The notes below the pieces were generated by a model. That model was not told the origin of the DNA. It saw only the letters and a program-made list of their open reading frames with translations, and ran no database searches. Below are positions 54,920-64,000 of a stretch of 64,000 nt of DNA, in pieces. Within the stretch, counting starts at the first letter, position 1, and every line of letters starts with the position of its first letter. The position numbers and the translations under genes were made by a program. Source of the DNA: Hyphomicrobiales bacterium (GTDB taxonomy: Bacteria; Pseudomonadota; Alphaproteobacteria; Rhizobiales; Beijerinckiaceae); contig JAGXAN010000004.1 of the NCBI GenBank assembly GCA_019075865.1, forward strand, positions 186,001-250,000. Reading direction: 5' to 3'.

Positions 54920-56551
54920 ATGCTGGGATTGATGCAAGAATGGCCACTTTTGCTGCATCGCATTATTGACCATGCTTCGCGCCAGTTCGGGGAACGCGAA
55001 GTGGTCACCCGATCCATTGAAGGCCCGATTGTTCGCACCAATTACCGCCAGATTCGCACGCGGTCGCTGCAACTGGCCAAACGACTGACCCGGGACGGGA
55101 TCAAACTGGGGGATCGCGTTGCCACCATGGCGTGGAACACGGGCCGACATCTTGAAACCTGGTATGGCATTTCCGGCATTGGCGCGATTTATCATACCGT
55201 CAACCCCCGTCTTCATCCTGAACAAATCGCCTGGATCATCAACCACGCTGAAGACCGGATCGTCTTTGCCGATCTCACCTTCGTGCCGCTGCTCGAAGCC
55301 ATTGCCGGCCATTTGAAATCGGTGGAGCGTTTCATCATTCTCACCGACGGCGCGCATCTGCCAAAAAACAACCTGCGCAATTGCGTGGCTTATGAGGATT
55401 GGCTGGCGCAGGCCGATGCGGATTTTGAATGGGCCTCGTTTGACGAGCGCACCGCTGCTGGTCTTTGCTACACATCGGGCACCACCGGCAATCCTAAAGG
55501 CGTGCTTTATTCGCATCGCTCCAACACCCTGCATTCCATGGCGAGCACCGGTGGTGATGGTTTGCGCATTGATGTCACCGATATTGTCCTGCCGGTCGTG
55601 CCGCTGTTTCACGCCAATTCCTGGTCGCTGGCATTTTCCGCCCCCATGCGCGGCGCGGGTCTGGTTATGCCGGGCCCAAAACTCGACGGCGCTTCGGTCT
55701 ACGAGCTGTTGGAAAATGAGAAAGTCACCATGACAGCGGGTGTGCCCACCGTCTGGCTGATGCTGCTCGATTACATGCGCAAGAATAACAAGCGTCTATC
55801 CACGGTGAAACTGGTGGCCATTGGTGGTGCGGCAGCCCCGCTTTCAATGATCCGCGAGTTTGAAATCGACTATGGCATCGATGTGCGCCACGCTTGGGGC
55901 ATGACTGAGATGAGCCCCATTGGTTCGACCGGCTCATTGAAAGCCAGCGTCGCTGACCTGCCTCGTGACGAGAAGCTGCAGCTCAAGGCCAAGCAGGGCT
56001 GGGCACAATTTGGTGTCGAAATGAAGATCACCGATGATGATAACAAAGAACTGCCGTGGGATGGCGTGAAGTTCGGGCATTTGAAAGTTTCGGGCTTTGC
56101 CGTCACTTCGGGCTATTTCCGTGGCGAGGGTGGCAATATTCTGGATGCGGACGGCTTCTTTGATACCGGCGATGTCGCCACCATAGATCCGAACGGATAT
56201 ATGCAAATCACCGATCGCGCCAAGGATGTGATCAAGTCAGGCGGGGAATGGATCTCCTCGATTGACCTTGAAAATATTGCGGTCAGCCATCCTGACGTTA
56301 TGGAAGCGGCGGTGATCGGTGTGCCGCATCCCAAATGGGACGAACGCCCGCTGCTGATTGTTGTAGCGCAGGAGGGCAAAACCCCTGACAAGCAGAAAGT
56401 CCTCGATTTCATGAGTGGCCGCGTTGCCAAATTCTGGATGCCGGACGACGTTCAGGTGATTTCTGAAATTCCCCACACCGCAACCGGCAAAATCAACAAG
56501 CTTAAATTGCGGGAAATTTTCAAGGACTATAAACTGCCCACCGTCGTATAA
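54920..56551 (+). CDS. AMP-dependent acyl-CoA ligase, DmdB-like
   Basis: The 543-residue ligase starts MLGLMQEWPLLLHRIIDHA after GGGAGGA. The adenylation motif CYTSGTTGNPKGVLYSHRS, the middle HAWGMTEMSP, and the C-terminal ITDRAKDVIKSGGEWISSIDLEN with the catalytic Lys in ATGKINKLKL are complete. The N-terminus and overall pattern recall the 3-(methylthio)propionyl-CoA ligase DmdB and medium-chain acyl-CoA synthetases. The substrate is not decided by sequence. It is divergent from the MarR gene. Confidence 0.9.
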   Translation: MLGLMQEWPLLLHRIIDHASRQFGEREVVTRSIEGPIVRTNYRQIRTRSLQLAKRLTRDGIKLGDRVATMAWNTGRHLETWYGISGIGAIYHTVNPRLHPEQIAWIINHAEDRIVFADLTFVPLLEAIAGHLKSVERFIILTDGAHLPKNNLRNCVAYEDWLAQADADFEWASFDERTAAGLCYTSGTTGNPKGVLYSHRSNTLHSMASTGGDGLRIDVTDIVLPVVPLFHANSWSLAFSAPMRGAGLVMPGPKLDGASVYELLENEKVTMTAGVPTVWLMLLDYMRKNNKRLSTVKLVAIGGAAAPLSMIREFEIDYGIDVRHAWGMTEMSPIGSTGSLKASVADLPRDEKLQLKAKQGWAQFGVEMKITDDDNKELPWDGVKFGHLKVSGFAVTSGYFRGEGGNILDADGFFDTGDVATIDPNGYMQITDRAKDVIKSGGEWISSIDLENIAVSHPDVMEAAVIGVPHPKWDERPLLIVVAQEGKTPDKQKVLDFMSGRVAKFWMPDDVQVISEIPHTATGKINKLKLREIFKDYKLPTVV

Positions 56552-56599
56552 GGGTGGCAGCCAGAATGTGGCTCGGCCGATATTGGTAAAGTTGTTGGG

Positions 56600-57376
56600 A
56601 TGAAGCCACTGGTTTTTCAAGCCGGCCCGTCGCAGGCCGCGAAATGGGCCCTGCGTTCCGTGTCGTTTGGCGTGCTCGTCGCGCTGATGGCTGTCGGGCT
56701 TGCCGCCACCTCAGCCATCAGCGGGCTGAACGCTCTGGTGCTTTTGACCGCAGCGGCGCTGTTTGGCGTGCTCTCGCTGCTTCTGGTCGTGGTGGCGGGC
56801 ATTTCGATCTGGCAAAAAGGCAAGCAAGGGCTGGGAATGTTGGTTTTGGCATTATTGATGAGCATCGCACTTCTGGCCTATCCCGCCTATTTTGTGGCGC
56901 GCGGAATAAGCTTGCCAATGCTCAATGACGTCACAACAGACATCGATCATCCGCCCGAATATTCGACGGCGGCCGTCGCTGTGGCGGCGCGCGCCGGGCA
57001 TAATCCCGGCCCGGTTTCCATTGATGTTCGCAAGGCCCAGCAAAAAGCCTATCCGGATGTGCAACCCATTTTGGTGGACATTGACAGCCAACAGGCTTTC
57101 GACCTCGCCTTGCAAGCGATCAAGGTGCTGGGCTGGCAGGTGATTGTCGCGGTTCCGCCCGGCAAGCATCAGACCTTTGGTCACATTGATGCCACGGATC
57201 GCACCAAGCTATTGCATTTTGTGGATGACATCACGCTGCGCATAGGCCCCAATCAGGGCCAGACGCAAATTGACATACGTTCATCGTCGCGGGTCGGGAA
57301 ATCGGATTTTGGCACCAACGCTGCGCGTATCATGCGATTTTCAGACGAATTCCAGCAATTAGTCGATAATTTGTGA
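56600..57376 (+). CDS. DUF1499 membrane protein
   Basis: The 258-residue protein has three hydrophobic helices in its first half (about 17-43, 43-70 and 78-100) and a C-terminal DUF1499 domain with YPDVQPILVDIDSQQAFDLAL and LLHFVDDITLRIG, ending QIDIRSSSRVGKSDFGTNAARI. No activity is known. Its end overlaps the convergent hydrolase gene by 18 bp. Confidence 0.88.
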   Translation: MKPLVFQAGPSQAAKWALRSVSFGVLVALMAVGLAATSAISGLNALVLLTAAALFGVLSLLLVVVAGISIWQKGKQGLGMLVLALLMSIALLAYPAYFVARGISLPMLNDVTTDIDHPPEYSTAAVAVAARAGHNPGPVSIDVRKAQQKAYPDVQPILVDIDSQQAFDLALQAIKVLGWQVIVAVPPGKHQTFGHIDATDRTKLLHFVDDITLRIGPNQGQTQIDIRSSSRVGKSDFGTNAARIMRFSDEFQQLVDNL

Positions 57377-58303
57377 GCTCTTCGAGGTAGCGAAGAAATC
57401 ACTGCCAAGGCGTGGCGCGCCATTCGTGCGCACCTTGCCTTGCGCAACCAGTTCCTCAATATGGGCAAACACCGATAGCGCTGCCGCCCCGTGCAATTTG
57501 GGGTTGAGACCCTCGTAAATGGCGCTGACAATGGCCGCAATCTGGGCATCACCCATTTCAATACGGCGCAGAATGGCGCTTTCACGGGCGCGCCGATGTC
57601 CCAAAAGGCCGCGCACAAACCTTTGCGGATCCCGAACCGGGCCGCCATGGCCGGGCCAATAAACGGTCTCACCACGGCCTTTCAATTTTTCCAGCGAGGC
57701 CATGTAAGCCCCCATGGCACCGTCGGGCGGCGCAACGATGGATGTGGACCACGCCATGACATGATCGCCTGAAAACAGCGCCGATTCCTGCGCCAAAGCA
57801 AAGCACATATGGTTCATGGTATGGCCGGGAGTTGCCAGCGCGGTCAAGCTGAAGCCATCCCCCTCGAACCGCTCGCCCTCGTTCATCACCCGGTCGGGGG
57901 CATATTCGGCATCATTGGCCGCATCCATCGGGTTGGTCTCTCCCAAAGCCAGCGCGCGCGCAACAAAGTGAGGTGCGCAGCCGATGATCGGCGCGCCGGT
58001 TTGCGCCTTGAGCGCGCGGGCCGCCGGTGAATGGTCGCGGTGCGTGTGGGTGATAACAATGGCGGCGACCTCTGCCGAACCTATGGCGGTCATCAGCCCT
58101 GCCATATGCGCGTCATTTTCCGGGCCAGGGTCAATGATCGCCAACCGTCGCTCCCCGACCAGATAGCTGCACGTGCCAGTGAATGTGAATGGTCCGCCAT
58201 TGGGTGCCACCAACCGGCGCACCAAAGGAGATACTTGCTCCAGAATGCCGGCGGGGCAGGGGTGGACATCGAGGTCCATGGGTTCAACGCGCGGTTCTGA
58301 CAT
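57359..58303 (-). CDS. MBL-fold metallohydrolase (LACTB2-like)
   Basis: The 314-residue enzyme has the HxHxDH metal motif in VITHTHRDHSPAARAL, a later Asp in FSGDHVMAW, and His in WPGHGGPV. After the MBL domain comes a helical winged-helix extension (ILRRIEMGDAQIAAIVSAI, LSVFAHIEELVAQGKV) as in LACTB2-type nucleases and glyoxalase-like hydrolases. It is divergent from bioY. Confidence 0.92.
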   Translation of the reverse strand: MSEPRVEPMDLDVHPCPAGILEQVSPLVRRLVAPNGGPFTFTGTCSYLVGERRLAIIDPGPENDAHMAGLMTAIGSAEVAAIVITHTHRDHSPAARALKAQTGAPIIGCAPHFVARALALGETNPMDAANDAEYAPDRVMNEGERFEGDGFSLTALATPGHTMNHMCFALAQESALFSGDHVMAWSTSIVAPPDGAMGAYMASLEKLKGRGETVYWPGHGGPVRDPQRFVRGLLGHRRARESAILRRIEMGDAQIAAIVSAIYEGLNPKLHGAAALSVFAHIEELVAQGKVRTNGAPRLGSDFFATSKSSQIID

Positions 58304-58400
58304 TCCTCATCCATTCGAGATAATTGGCACATAAGCCTTGTTGCTGTGTCGAGCGCCACTTATACAGCAATCGCTGCGAAGCGATAATGATGGAGTCGAA

Positions 58401-59015
58401 ATGAAATTTGTAAACGTGACTGCCCAATCCGCAACTCTGGCCAACACACTTTGGCCAGCAGGCAATCCGGCGGCCCCGATGCGCCTGTTGCGTCATGCCA
58501 GCCTTGTGGTTGCCGGCGCCTTGGCCCTGACCCTTTCGGCCCGGGCAGAAGTGCCGCTGCCGTTGGTGCCGATCACCTTGCAAACCCTTGTGGTTCTTTT
58601 GCTTGGCGCGGCTTTGGGGGCACGCCTTGCGGCTTCCAGCGTAGCGCTTTATCTGATCGAGGGATTGTTCAATCTGCCGGTTTTTGCCGGAACGCCGGAA
58701 AAGGGCCTCGGCCTTTCCTATATGATGGGGCCAACAGGGGGCTATCTGGCCGGATTTTTGCTGGCTGCGGCGCTCGTCGGCTTTTGCGTCGAGCGTGGCT
58801 GGGGTCGCTCGCTTGGCGCTTTGCTGGTGGTGATGAGCTTCGGTCATCTGGTCATTTTCACCTTCGGCTATCTGTGGCTGGCACATTTTGTGGGCATGCA
58901 GAAGGCTTTTGCATTCGGCGTTGCGCCGTTTTATGCCGCCACTATTTTGAAAACGCTGCTGGGTGCCGGTATCGTTTCAGGCTCGTGGAAGTTGATCGGG
59001 CGACTGCGCGCTTAA
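58401..59015 (+). CDS. bioY: biotin transporter BioY (ECF substrate-binding subunit)
   Basis: The 204-residue membrane protein shows the BioY hallmark LPLVPITLQTLVVLLLGAALG, then LPVFAG and the conserved MMGPTGGYLAGF. It binds biotin in the membrane as the S-component of an ECF transporter. bioM and bioN are absent here, so it acts alone or shares an energising module encoded elsewhere. It has about 25 residues before the first helix. It ends in a 4-bp overlap with the convergent dnaE2. Confidence 0.93.
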   Translation: MKFVNVTAQSATLANTLWPAGNPAAPMRLLRHASLVVAGALALTLSARAEVPLPLVPITLQTLVVLLLGAALGARLAASSVALYLIEGLFNLPVFAGTPEKGLGLSYMMGPTGGYLAGFLLAAALVGFCVERGWGRSLGALLVVMSFGHLVIFTFGYLWLAHFVGMQKAFAFGVAPFYAATILKTLLGAGIVSGSWKLIGRLRA

Positions 59016-62000
59016 TGAAAATTGCGTCCGCGCGGCATCACTTGTGCGGCGCGGGCGCTTGCAACGGGCATCGGCAGGCGGCCCGGCTCCTGATGCCGGT
59101 CAAAGGTCGCCGCCGGGGCATTCTGGCTGGATAATTGCCCCAGCATGGGCGTCAAATCTTCCAGTTTTTCGGCGATGAGATGGGTGACGCCATCGGCACT
59201 TTGCACGCGCCCGCTCACCGCCACCAGCCGGGCCCCAATGACAATGGCCCGCTGTGTCTCGAAAACCTTGGGCCAGACGATGACATTGGCGGTGCCCATT
59301 TCATCTTCCAGCGTCATGAAAATAACGCCCTTTGCCGTCCCCGGGCGCTGGCGCACCAGCACCAGCCCGGCAATCACCGCCCGTCGTGGGCGCGGGCCGG
59401 TGCGCGGCTCCAGCGCGGCCGTTGGCAATATATGCCTTGCGGCCAGCTTTTGCCGCAGGAAAACCAGCGGATGCGCCTTCAGCGACAGGGACAGATGCCG
59501 ATAATCAGCCACCACATGCTCGCCGGGCAGAATGGGCGGCAAATGCGCATCGGGCTCCAATTCGCCCAAGCGGGCTTCGGCAAACAACGGCAAATCATCC
59601 TTGTCGCCGGCCCGGTTCAACCCGCGCACGGCCCATAAGGCCACGCGCCGCTCCAGCCCCAGCGAGCGAAAACAATCGGCTTGTGCCAGCAATTCGAGAA
59701 TATTGGGTGACAATCCGCTGCGCAGCCAGACATCGCGGACCGAATCAAACCCGCCACCACGGCACGCCACCAGCCGCGCCATATCCTCCGCACCAACCCC
59801 CTTGATCTGCTGCAGACCGAGCCGGATGGCACAACGCCCCTTCATGTCGCCCGCCATGGCGCGATGGCGCGGATGCAGGGGGGCAGGGGCATCGCCCGGC
59901 GACTCCAGCGTTGCCTCCCAACCGGAATGATTGATATCCACCTCGCGCACTTCCACCCCATGCTCGCGCGCATCGCGCACAATCTGCGCCGGGGCATAAA
60001 ACCCCATGGGCTGCGAATTCAGCAAAGCACAAGCAAAAACATCGGGATAATGGCATTTCATCCATGCCGAGGCATAGACCAGAAGCGCAAAGGAAGCCGC
60101 ATGACTTTCCGGAAAGCCATAGGTGCCAAAACCCTCGATCTGCTTGAAGCAGCGGCTGGCAAATTCGCGGTCATAGCCGCGTGCCACCATGCCATGCACC
60201 ATTTTGTCGTGGAAGCCGCTGATCGTGCCCACTTTCTTGAAAGTGGCCATGGCACGCCGCAACTGATCGGCCTCGCCGGGGGTAAAACCGGCAGCGACAA
60301 TGGCAATTTTCATCGCCTGTTCCTGAAACAGGGGCACGCCCAATGTCTTGCCCAGCACGGCCTCCAGTGCGCTCGATGGATAGCTCACCGGTTCCAGCCC
60401 CTGCCGGCGTCGCAGATAGGGATGCACCATATCCCCCTGAATCGGGCCGGGCCGCACAATTGCCACCTCAATCACCAGATCGTAAAAGGTCGCCGGTTTC
60501 AGGCGCGGCAGCATCGACATCTGCGCGCGGCTTTCAATCTGGAACACGCCAACCGTGTCCGCGCGCGAAATCATCGCGTAAACGCAGGCCTCCTCTTGCG
60601 GCAACGTCGCCAGCGTCAGATCCCGCCGGTAATGATGCGACAGCAGGTCAAAACCCCGCCGCAGGCAGCTCAGCATGCCAAGAGCCAGCACGTCAATTTT
60701 CAAAATGCCCAAGGCATCGAGATCGTTCTTGTCCCATTCCACATTGGTGCGCCCGACCATGGCCGCATTGAGCACCGGCACCACCTCGTCGAGCCGCGAA
60801 TGGGTGATGACAAATCCGCCCGAATGCTGCGACAAATGTCGCGGAAATCCTTCCAGTTCCGCTGCCAGCGCCAGGGTTTGCACCAGGGGCGGGCTATCGG
60901 GCTCCAGCCCCGCCCGGCGGATGGATTCCGGCTCCAGTCCCAACCCATGGTGCCCCCATATCGTGCCCGACAGCGCCTGAAGCACATCCTCCGACAGGCC
61001 AAATACCTTGCCCACATCGCGCAGGCTGGAGCGCGCGCGATAAGTGGTGACAGCGGCGGTCAACCCGGCGCGCTCGCGGCCATAGCGCGCATAAATATAT
61101 TGCATCACTTCTTCGCGGCGATCATGCTCGAAATCGACATCAATATCGGGTGGCTCCTTGCGTTCGGGCGAGATGAAGCGCTCAAACAGCAGATCGTGCT
61201 TGGCCGGATCCACCTCGGTAATGCCAAGGCAGAAACAAAGCGTGGAATTGGCGGCTGAACCGCGCCCCTGGCATAATATGCCGCGCCCGCGGGCAAAGCG
61301 CACAATGTCATGCACGGTCAGAAAATACGGCGCGTATTTCATCTGCGCGACCAGATTGAGCTCATGGTCTATGGATTGCGCCACTTTGGCCGGCACCCCC
61401 GCCGGATAACGAAACCGCACCCCTTCTTGCACAAAGGCCGCCAGCGCGGCTTGCGGGCTGGCATGGCCCTCACGCAATTCATGCGGATATTCATAGGCCA
61501 GATCATCCAGGCTGAAACCAATGCCATCCAGAAAATAGAGGCTCTGCGCCAGTGCCTCCGGCACATGGCTGAAAAGCCGGGCCATTTCTTCCGGGGATTT
61601 CAAATGACGCTCACCATTGATTTCCAGCAATTGCCCGGCCTTTTCCAGCGTGGTGCCGTGCCGGATGGCCGTAATCACATCCTGCAGGGGGCGTCGCTCC
61701 GCCCGATGCATCAGAACATCATTGCTGGCAATCAGCGGAATCGCGAACCGGGCAGCCAAATCCACCCGCGCCATCAGATTGCGGCGCATGGTTCGCCGAT
61801 AGGGCAGAACAACCCCGAGCCACAATCGCTGCCGGGCGATTTCCGCCAGCTTCTGCAGGCATTCCACCTCCCGCTCATGGCCCGTTGCCGCGGTTGGCAT
61901 GGCGATCATTTGCAGTCCGTCCTGAAACGCGCATAAATCGTCCAGATACAATTGGCAGTCGCCTTTTTGGGTGCGCCGGTTGCCAAGCGTCAGCAGGCGG

Positions 62001-62317
62001 GTGAGGCGGCCATAGGCGGCGCGGTCGCGCGGATAGGCGAGCAGATCCGGGGTTCCATCGCAAAACACCAGCCGCGCGCCCGTCACCACCCGAAAGCGCC
62101 GCCCCAACCCGCCGGGGGCGGCGTTTGGCGGTGTGGCGCTTTGCAGGGTGCGGGCCTGCACATGGGCGCGCACCACACCTGCCAGCGAATTGCGGTCGGC
62201 AATGCCGATGCCGGCATAGCCAAGCTGAAAGGCAGTCTCCACCATTTCTTCGGGGTGGGATGCCCCGTGCAGAAATGAAAAATTGCTGGTGACCGCAAAT
62301 TCAGCAAAGCCGCTCAT
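59012..62317 (-). CDS. dnaE2: error-prone DNA polymerase III alpha subunit DnaE2
   Basis: The 1101-residue polymerase starts with a PHP domain (FAVTSNFSFLHGASHPEEMVE). The catalytic palm has GRGSAANSTLCFCLGITEVDP and PPDIDVDFEHDRREEV with the three aspartates; the finger segment is GVFQIESRAQMSMLPRLKP. The N-terminal order and the C-terminal OB domain (VIAGLVLVRQRPGTAKGV) fit the DnaE2 (ImuC) branch that performs damage-induced mutagenesis. Its ATG overlaps the imuB stop by 4 bp, so the two are co-translated. Confidence 0.95.
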   Translation of the reverse strand: MSGFAEFAVTSNFSFLHGASHPEEMVETAFQLGYAGIGIADRNSLAGVVRAHVQARTLQSATPPNAAPGGLGRRFRVVTGARLVFCDGTPDLLAYPRDRAAYGRLTRLLTLGNRRTQKGDCQLYLDDLCAFQDGLQMIAMPTAATGHEREVECLQKLAEIARQRLWLGVVLPYRRTMRRNLMARVDLAARFAIPLIASNDVLMHRAERRPLQDVITAIRHGTTLEKAGQLLEINGERHLKSPEEMARLFSHVPEALAQSLYFLDGIGFSLDDLAYEYPHELREGHASPQAALAAFVQEGVRFRYPAGVPAKVAQSIDHELNLVAQMKYAPYFLTVHDIVRFARGRGILCQGRGSAANSTLCFCLGITEVDPAKHDLLFERFISPERKEPPDIDVDFEHDRREEVMQYIYARYGRERAGLTAAVTTYRARSSLRDVGKVFGLSEDVLQALSGTIWGHHGLGLEPESIRRAGLEPDSPPLVQTLALAAELEGFPRHLSQHSGGFVITHSRLDEVVPVLNAAMVGRTNVEWDKNDLDALGILKIDVLALGMLSCLRRGFDLLSHHYRRDLTLATLPQEEACVYAMISRADTVGVFQIESRAQMSMLPRLKPATFYDLVIEVAIVRPGPIQGDMVHPYLRRRQGLEPVSYPSSALEAVLGKTLGVPLFQEQAMKIAIVAAGFTPGEADQLRRAMATFKKVGTISGFHDKMVHGMVARGYDREFASRCFKQIEGFGTYGFPESHAASFALLVYASAWMKCHYPDVFACALLNSQPMGFYAPAQIVRDAREHGVEVREVDINHSGWEATLESPGDAPAPLHPRHRAMAGDMKGRCAIRLGLQQIKGVGAEDMARLVACRGGGFDSVRDVWLRSGLSPNILELLAQADCFRSLGLERRVALWAVRGLNRAGDKDDLPLFAEARLGELEPDAHLPPILPGEHVVADYRHLSLSLKAHPLVFLRQKLAARHILPTAALEPRTGPRPRRAVIAGLVLVRQRPGTAKGVIFMTLEDEMGTANVIVWPKVFETQRAIVIGARLVAVSGRVQSADGVTHLIAEKLEDLTPMLGQLSSQNAPAATFDRHQEPGRLPMPVASARAAQVMPRGRNFH

Positions 62318-63909
62318 GCAAACAATCCATGGATGAACCAGGCGGGGCGAGGGTGCTCGACCTGCAAAATCCCTTCGCGAAATAGCCAGAAGCGTTGCCC
62401 CGCCGCATCTTCCGCCCGAAAATAATCACGCGTCAGCATCTTGGGTGCGAGCTTCCACCATTCGGGGGCAATGCGCTCGGGCCCTTCAATTGCCACCACC
62501 TCATGCAGCGCTCGCCGCCAACGAAACCGCATGGGTGGCCCATCGGGCACTTTGGCAATGGTCTCGATCGGTTCGGGGAGCTTCAATAAATGAAGGGGAC
62601 GCTCGGGCAGGGGGGATGCTGCGGACGGCTTCAGCCGGTTTTGCCCTGCCTGAAACGGGGCCGCGGGCATGTTAGTGACCGCAAGTTCAGGAATGTGGCT
62701 GTCCTGCATTTGCAGCCGCGTGATGCGCTGCGTGCCCAACCGCGCGCCGAGACGATCCACAAGATCGGTGACATGATCGCGCTGGAAAACATCCTTCTGC
62801 GGCGAAAAAGCCTGCGTATGGGGCAAAGCGCTGGTTTGCAAATCGGCGGCAGGCTCGACAAGTTGCGCGTCAAGGCGCAGCACATCAAATCCATAGCCGG
62901 TTTCAAACCCGTCTTCGCGCAAGCCCGCAAGCCGCTCGCTGAACAGGCGGGCCATGGCCGCAGCCTCACGCAAGGGGCGACCCGTGCCAACCTGAACCTC
63001 GCGCACCACGCCATCGACGCGAAACAATGTCAGGCCCAGTTTGCGTGCACCCATGCCGTGGCGCTCCAGAAGGGCACCCAGATCCCGGGCCAGAATGTGG
63101 ATATTGGCCAGAATGACGGATTCCTGGGTCAGCCCATCGGCAAAGCGTCGCTCAACGCTGAAATCGGGGGCGGAAAACTGCGGCAGAATCGGGCTTTTTG
63201 CCAGCCCCAGAAGCTGATCCAGCCTTGCCAGAACATCCGGGCCAAACCGCGCCGCGATCGGCGCACGCGGGCGCAGGAACACATCCTCCACCCGCCGCAA
63301 CCCGGCTTGCGCCATGGCTTCACACACCTGACTGCCAAGGCCCAGCGCGGCCAGCGGGAAATGCCCGAAAATTTTGGGCAGCCGCGCCTCCACAACCTCA
63401 GGCGGCAATATCTGCTTTTGCGAGAAACGCGCAATCGCGGATGCCGCAAAGGGATTGGGGCCAATCCCCACCCTTGCGCCAAAACCCTGCGCAGCCAACC
63501 GCTGTTCAATCTGGGCACATAACGCCGCCTCGCCGCCAAACAGATGCGCAACGCCCGAAATATCGAGCATCAAACCATCCTCGCCATCGGCGGCGATCAG
63601 CGGGGTAAAACGGCGGCACCAGGCCAGAACGGCCGCAAAAATCTCCCGTTCCGCGCGCAAATCCGCTTGGGCAACCAAAAGATCCGGATGCATGGCCCGC
63701 GCGCTGGCAAGCCCCATGCCGCGGGTCAATCCCAGCGCCTGCGCCCGCGCATCCAGCCCCACCAACCGCTGCGCGCCCTTTACTTTGGCAATGGTTGCCA
63801 GCGGTATTTCAGGCGCTTTTGGCGTGCGCGCCAGCCGCATCAACCGCATCACGCGGTCGGTGGCGAGATAGGGCAGATGGATCGACAGATAACGCATTTT
63901 GCACGACAT
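62314..63909 (-). CDS. imuB: ImuB, inactive Y-family polymerase-like mutagenesis protein
   Basis: ImuB is the hub of the ImuA-ImuB-DnaE2 mutasome and binds the beta clamp. The 531-residue product starts MSCKMRYLSIHLPYLATDR; an ATG at 63897 (MRYLS) and one at 63978 are also open. Y-family fold segments are visible (LMLDISGVAHLFGGE, GFGARVGIGPNPFAASAIARFS), but the catalytic acidic residues of active Y-polymerases are not where expected at the N-terminus, as is usual in ImuB. The C-terminal domain ends YFRAEDAAGQRFWLFREG. The imuA gene would lie just right of the window. Confidence 0.92.
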   Translation of the reverse strand: MSCKMRYLSIHLPYLATDRVMRLMRLARTPKAPEIPLATIAKVKGAQRLVGLDARAQALGLTRGMGLASARAMHPDLLVAQADLRAEREIFAAVLAWCRRFTPLIAADGEDGLMLDISGVAHLFGGEAALCAQIEQRLAAQGFGARVGIGPNPFAASAIARFSQKQILPPEVVEARLPKIFGHFPLAALGLGSQVCEAMAQAGLRRVEDVFLRPRAPIAARFGPDVLARLDQLLGLAKSPILPQFSAPDFSVERRFADGLTQESVILANIHILARDLGALLERHGMGARKLGLTLFRVDGVVREVQVGTGRPLREAAAMARLFSERLAGLREDGFETGYGFDVLRLDAQLVEPAADLQTSALPHTQAFSPQKDVFQRDHVTDLVDRLGARLGTQRITRLQMQDSHIPELAVTNMPAAPFQAGQNRLKPSAASPLPERPLHLLKLPEPIETIAKVPDGPPMRFRWRRALHEVVAIEGPERIAPEWWKLAPKMLTRDYFRAEDAAGQRFWLFREGILQVEHPRPAWFIHGLFA

Positions 63910-64000
63910 TTTGAGTGAAATCCTGAATGAAAACAGCTTTTTGCGCATCAAACCGCAATCGTTTGGGGCGCTCTCCATAAATACCGGGGCTGGCTCTGGC

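Noticed and set aside
63948-63998. Partial imuA 3' end
   Set aside because: Only 16 codons are visible (ending near YLWRAPQTIAV) and I cannot match them to ImuA. Mentioned in a finding but not annotated.

Overview
This window carries chromosomal DNA of an alphaproteobacterium, most likely of the order Hyphomicrobiales (Rhizobiales). The evidence is gene content and order: a TIGR02301 protein, the ileS-lspA-(envelope protein)-M16-M16-mutL run, a NadQ-type NUDIX regulator, pdxH / surface protein / DnaJ-like next to fabI / phosphatase / aroC, SdhE, HspQ, and an imuB-dnaE2 cassette. The DNA is GC-rich, gene-dense and mostly core housekeeping. No rRNA, insertion sequence, prophage or CRISPR array was seen. 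One tRNA, Leu(UAG), is present.

Layout. 1-7.8 kb: the 3' end of an ABC-transporter ATPase gene, an aldo/keto reductase, an Atm1-type exporter, phosphatidylserine decarboxylase, the cobS/cobT pair of the cobalamin lower-ligand pathway, an ElyC/YdcF-like protein, a DUF3253 protein and a rhodanese. 7.7-13.7 kb: a GH25 lysozyme-like lipoprotein, an SDR and a GST, gamma-glutamyltransferase with a G10 tract in its ribosome-binding region, HspQ, and a malyl-CoA lyase-type enzyme. 14-30.7 kb: tRNA-Leu, trigger factor, SdhE, a long minus-strand run from ileS to a LOG-family gene, a nadQ/phosphatase/HD/tag cluster, ygfZ and pyrC. 30.7-39.8 kb: a FadL-like porin, small envelope proteins, pdxH, a DnaJ-like chaperone, an ECF sigma/anti-sigma pair, fabI and a histidine phosphatase.

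40-48 kb is the most unusual part. A 1388-residue NRPS-like protein (adenylation, carrier, then three tandem membrane-plus-hexapeptide units) has the architecture of the Pls/PosA poly(amino acid) synthetases. It sits between the histidine phosphatase and aroC. After aroC comes a Crp/Fnr regulator with a DUF2892 membrane protein. Divergent from these is a ribB gene whose product has an N-terminal Cro-like helix-turn-helix domain and a GTP cyclohydrolase II-like tail lacking the zinc cysteines. Two perfect inverted repeats lie in the shared promoter region, which suggests a self-regulating riboflavin enzyme.

48-64 kb: a CDF metal transporter, GloA, an HDAC-like amidohydrolase, an L,D-transpeptidase, a Tat-type metallophosphoesterase, an amidase with a MarR regulator, a DmdB-like acyl-CoA ligase, a DUF1499 protein, an MBL hydrolase, BioY, and the dnaE2/imuB mutagenesis cassette, which runs off the right edge. 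All assignments come from reading motifs and context by eye; no database search was run.
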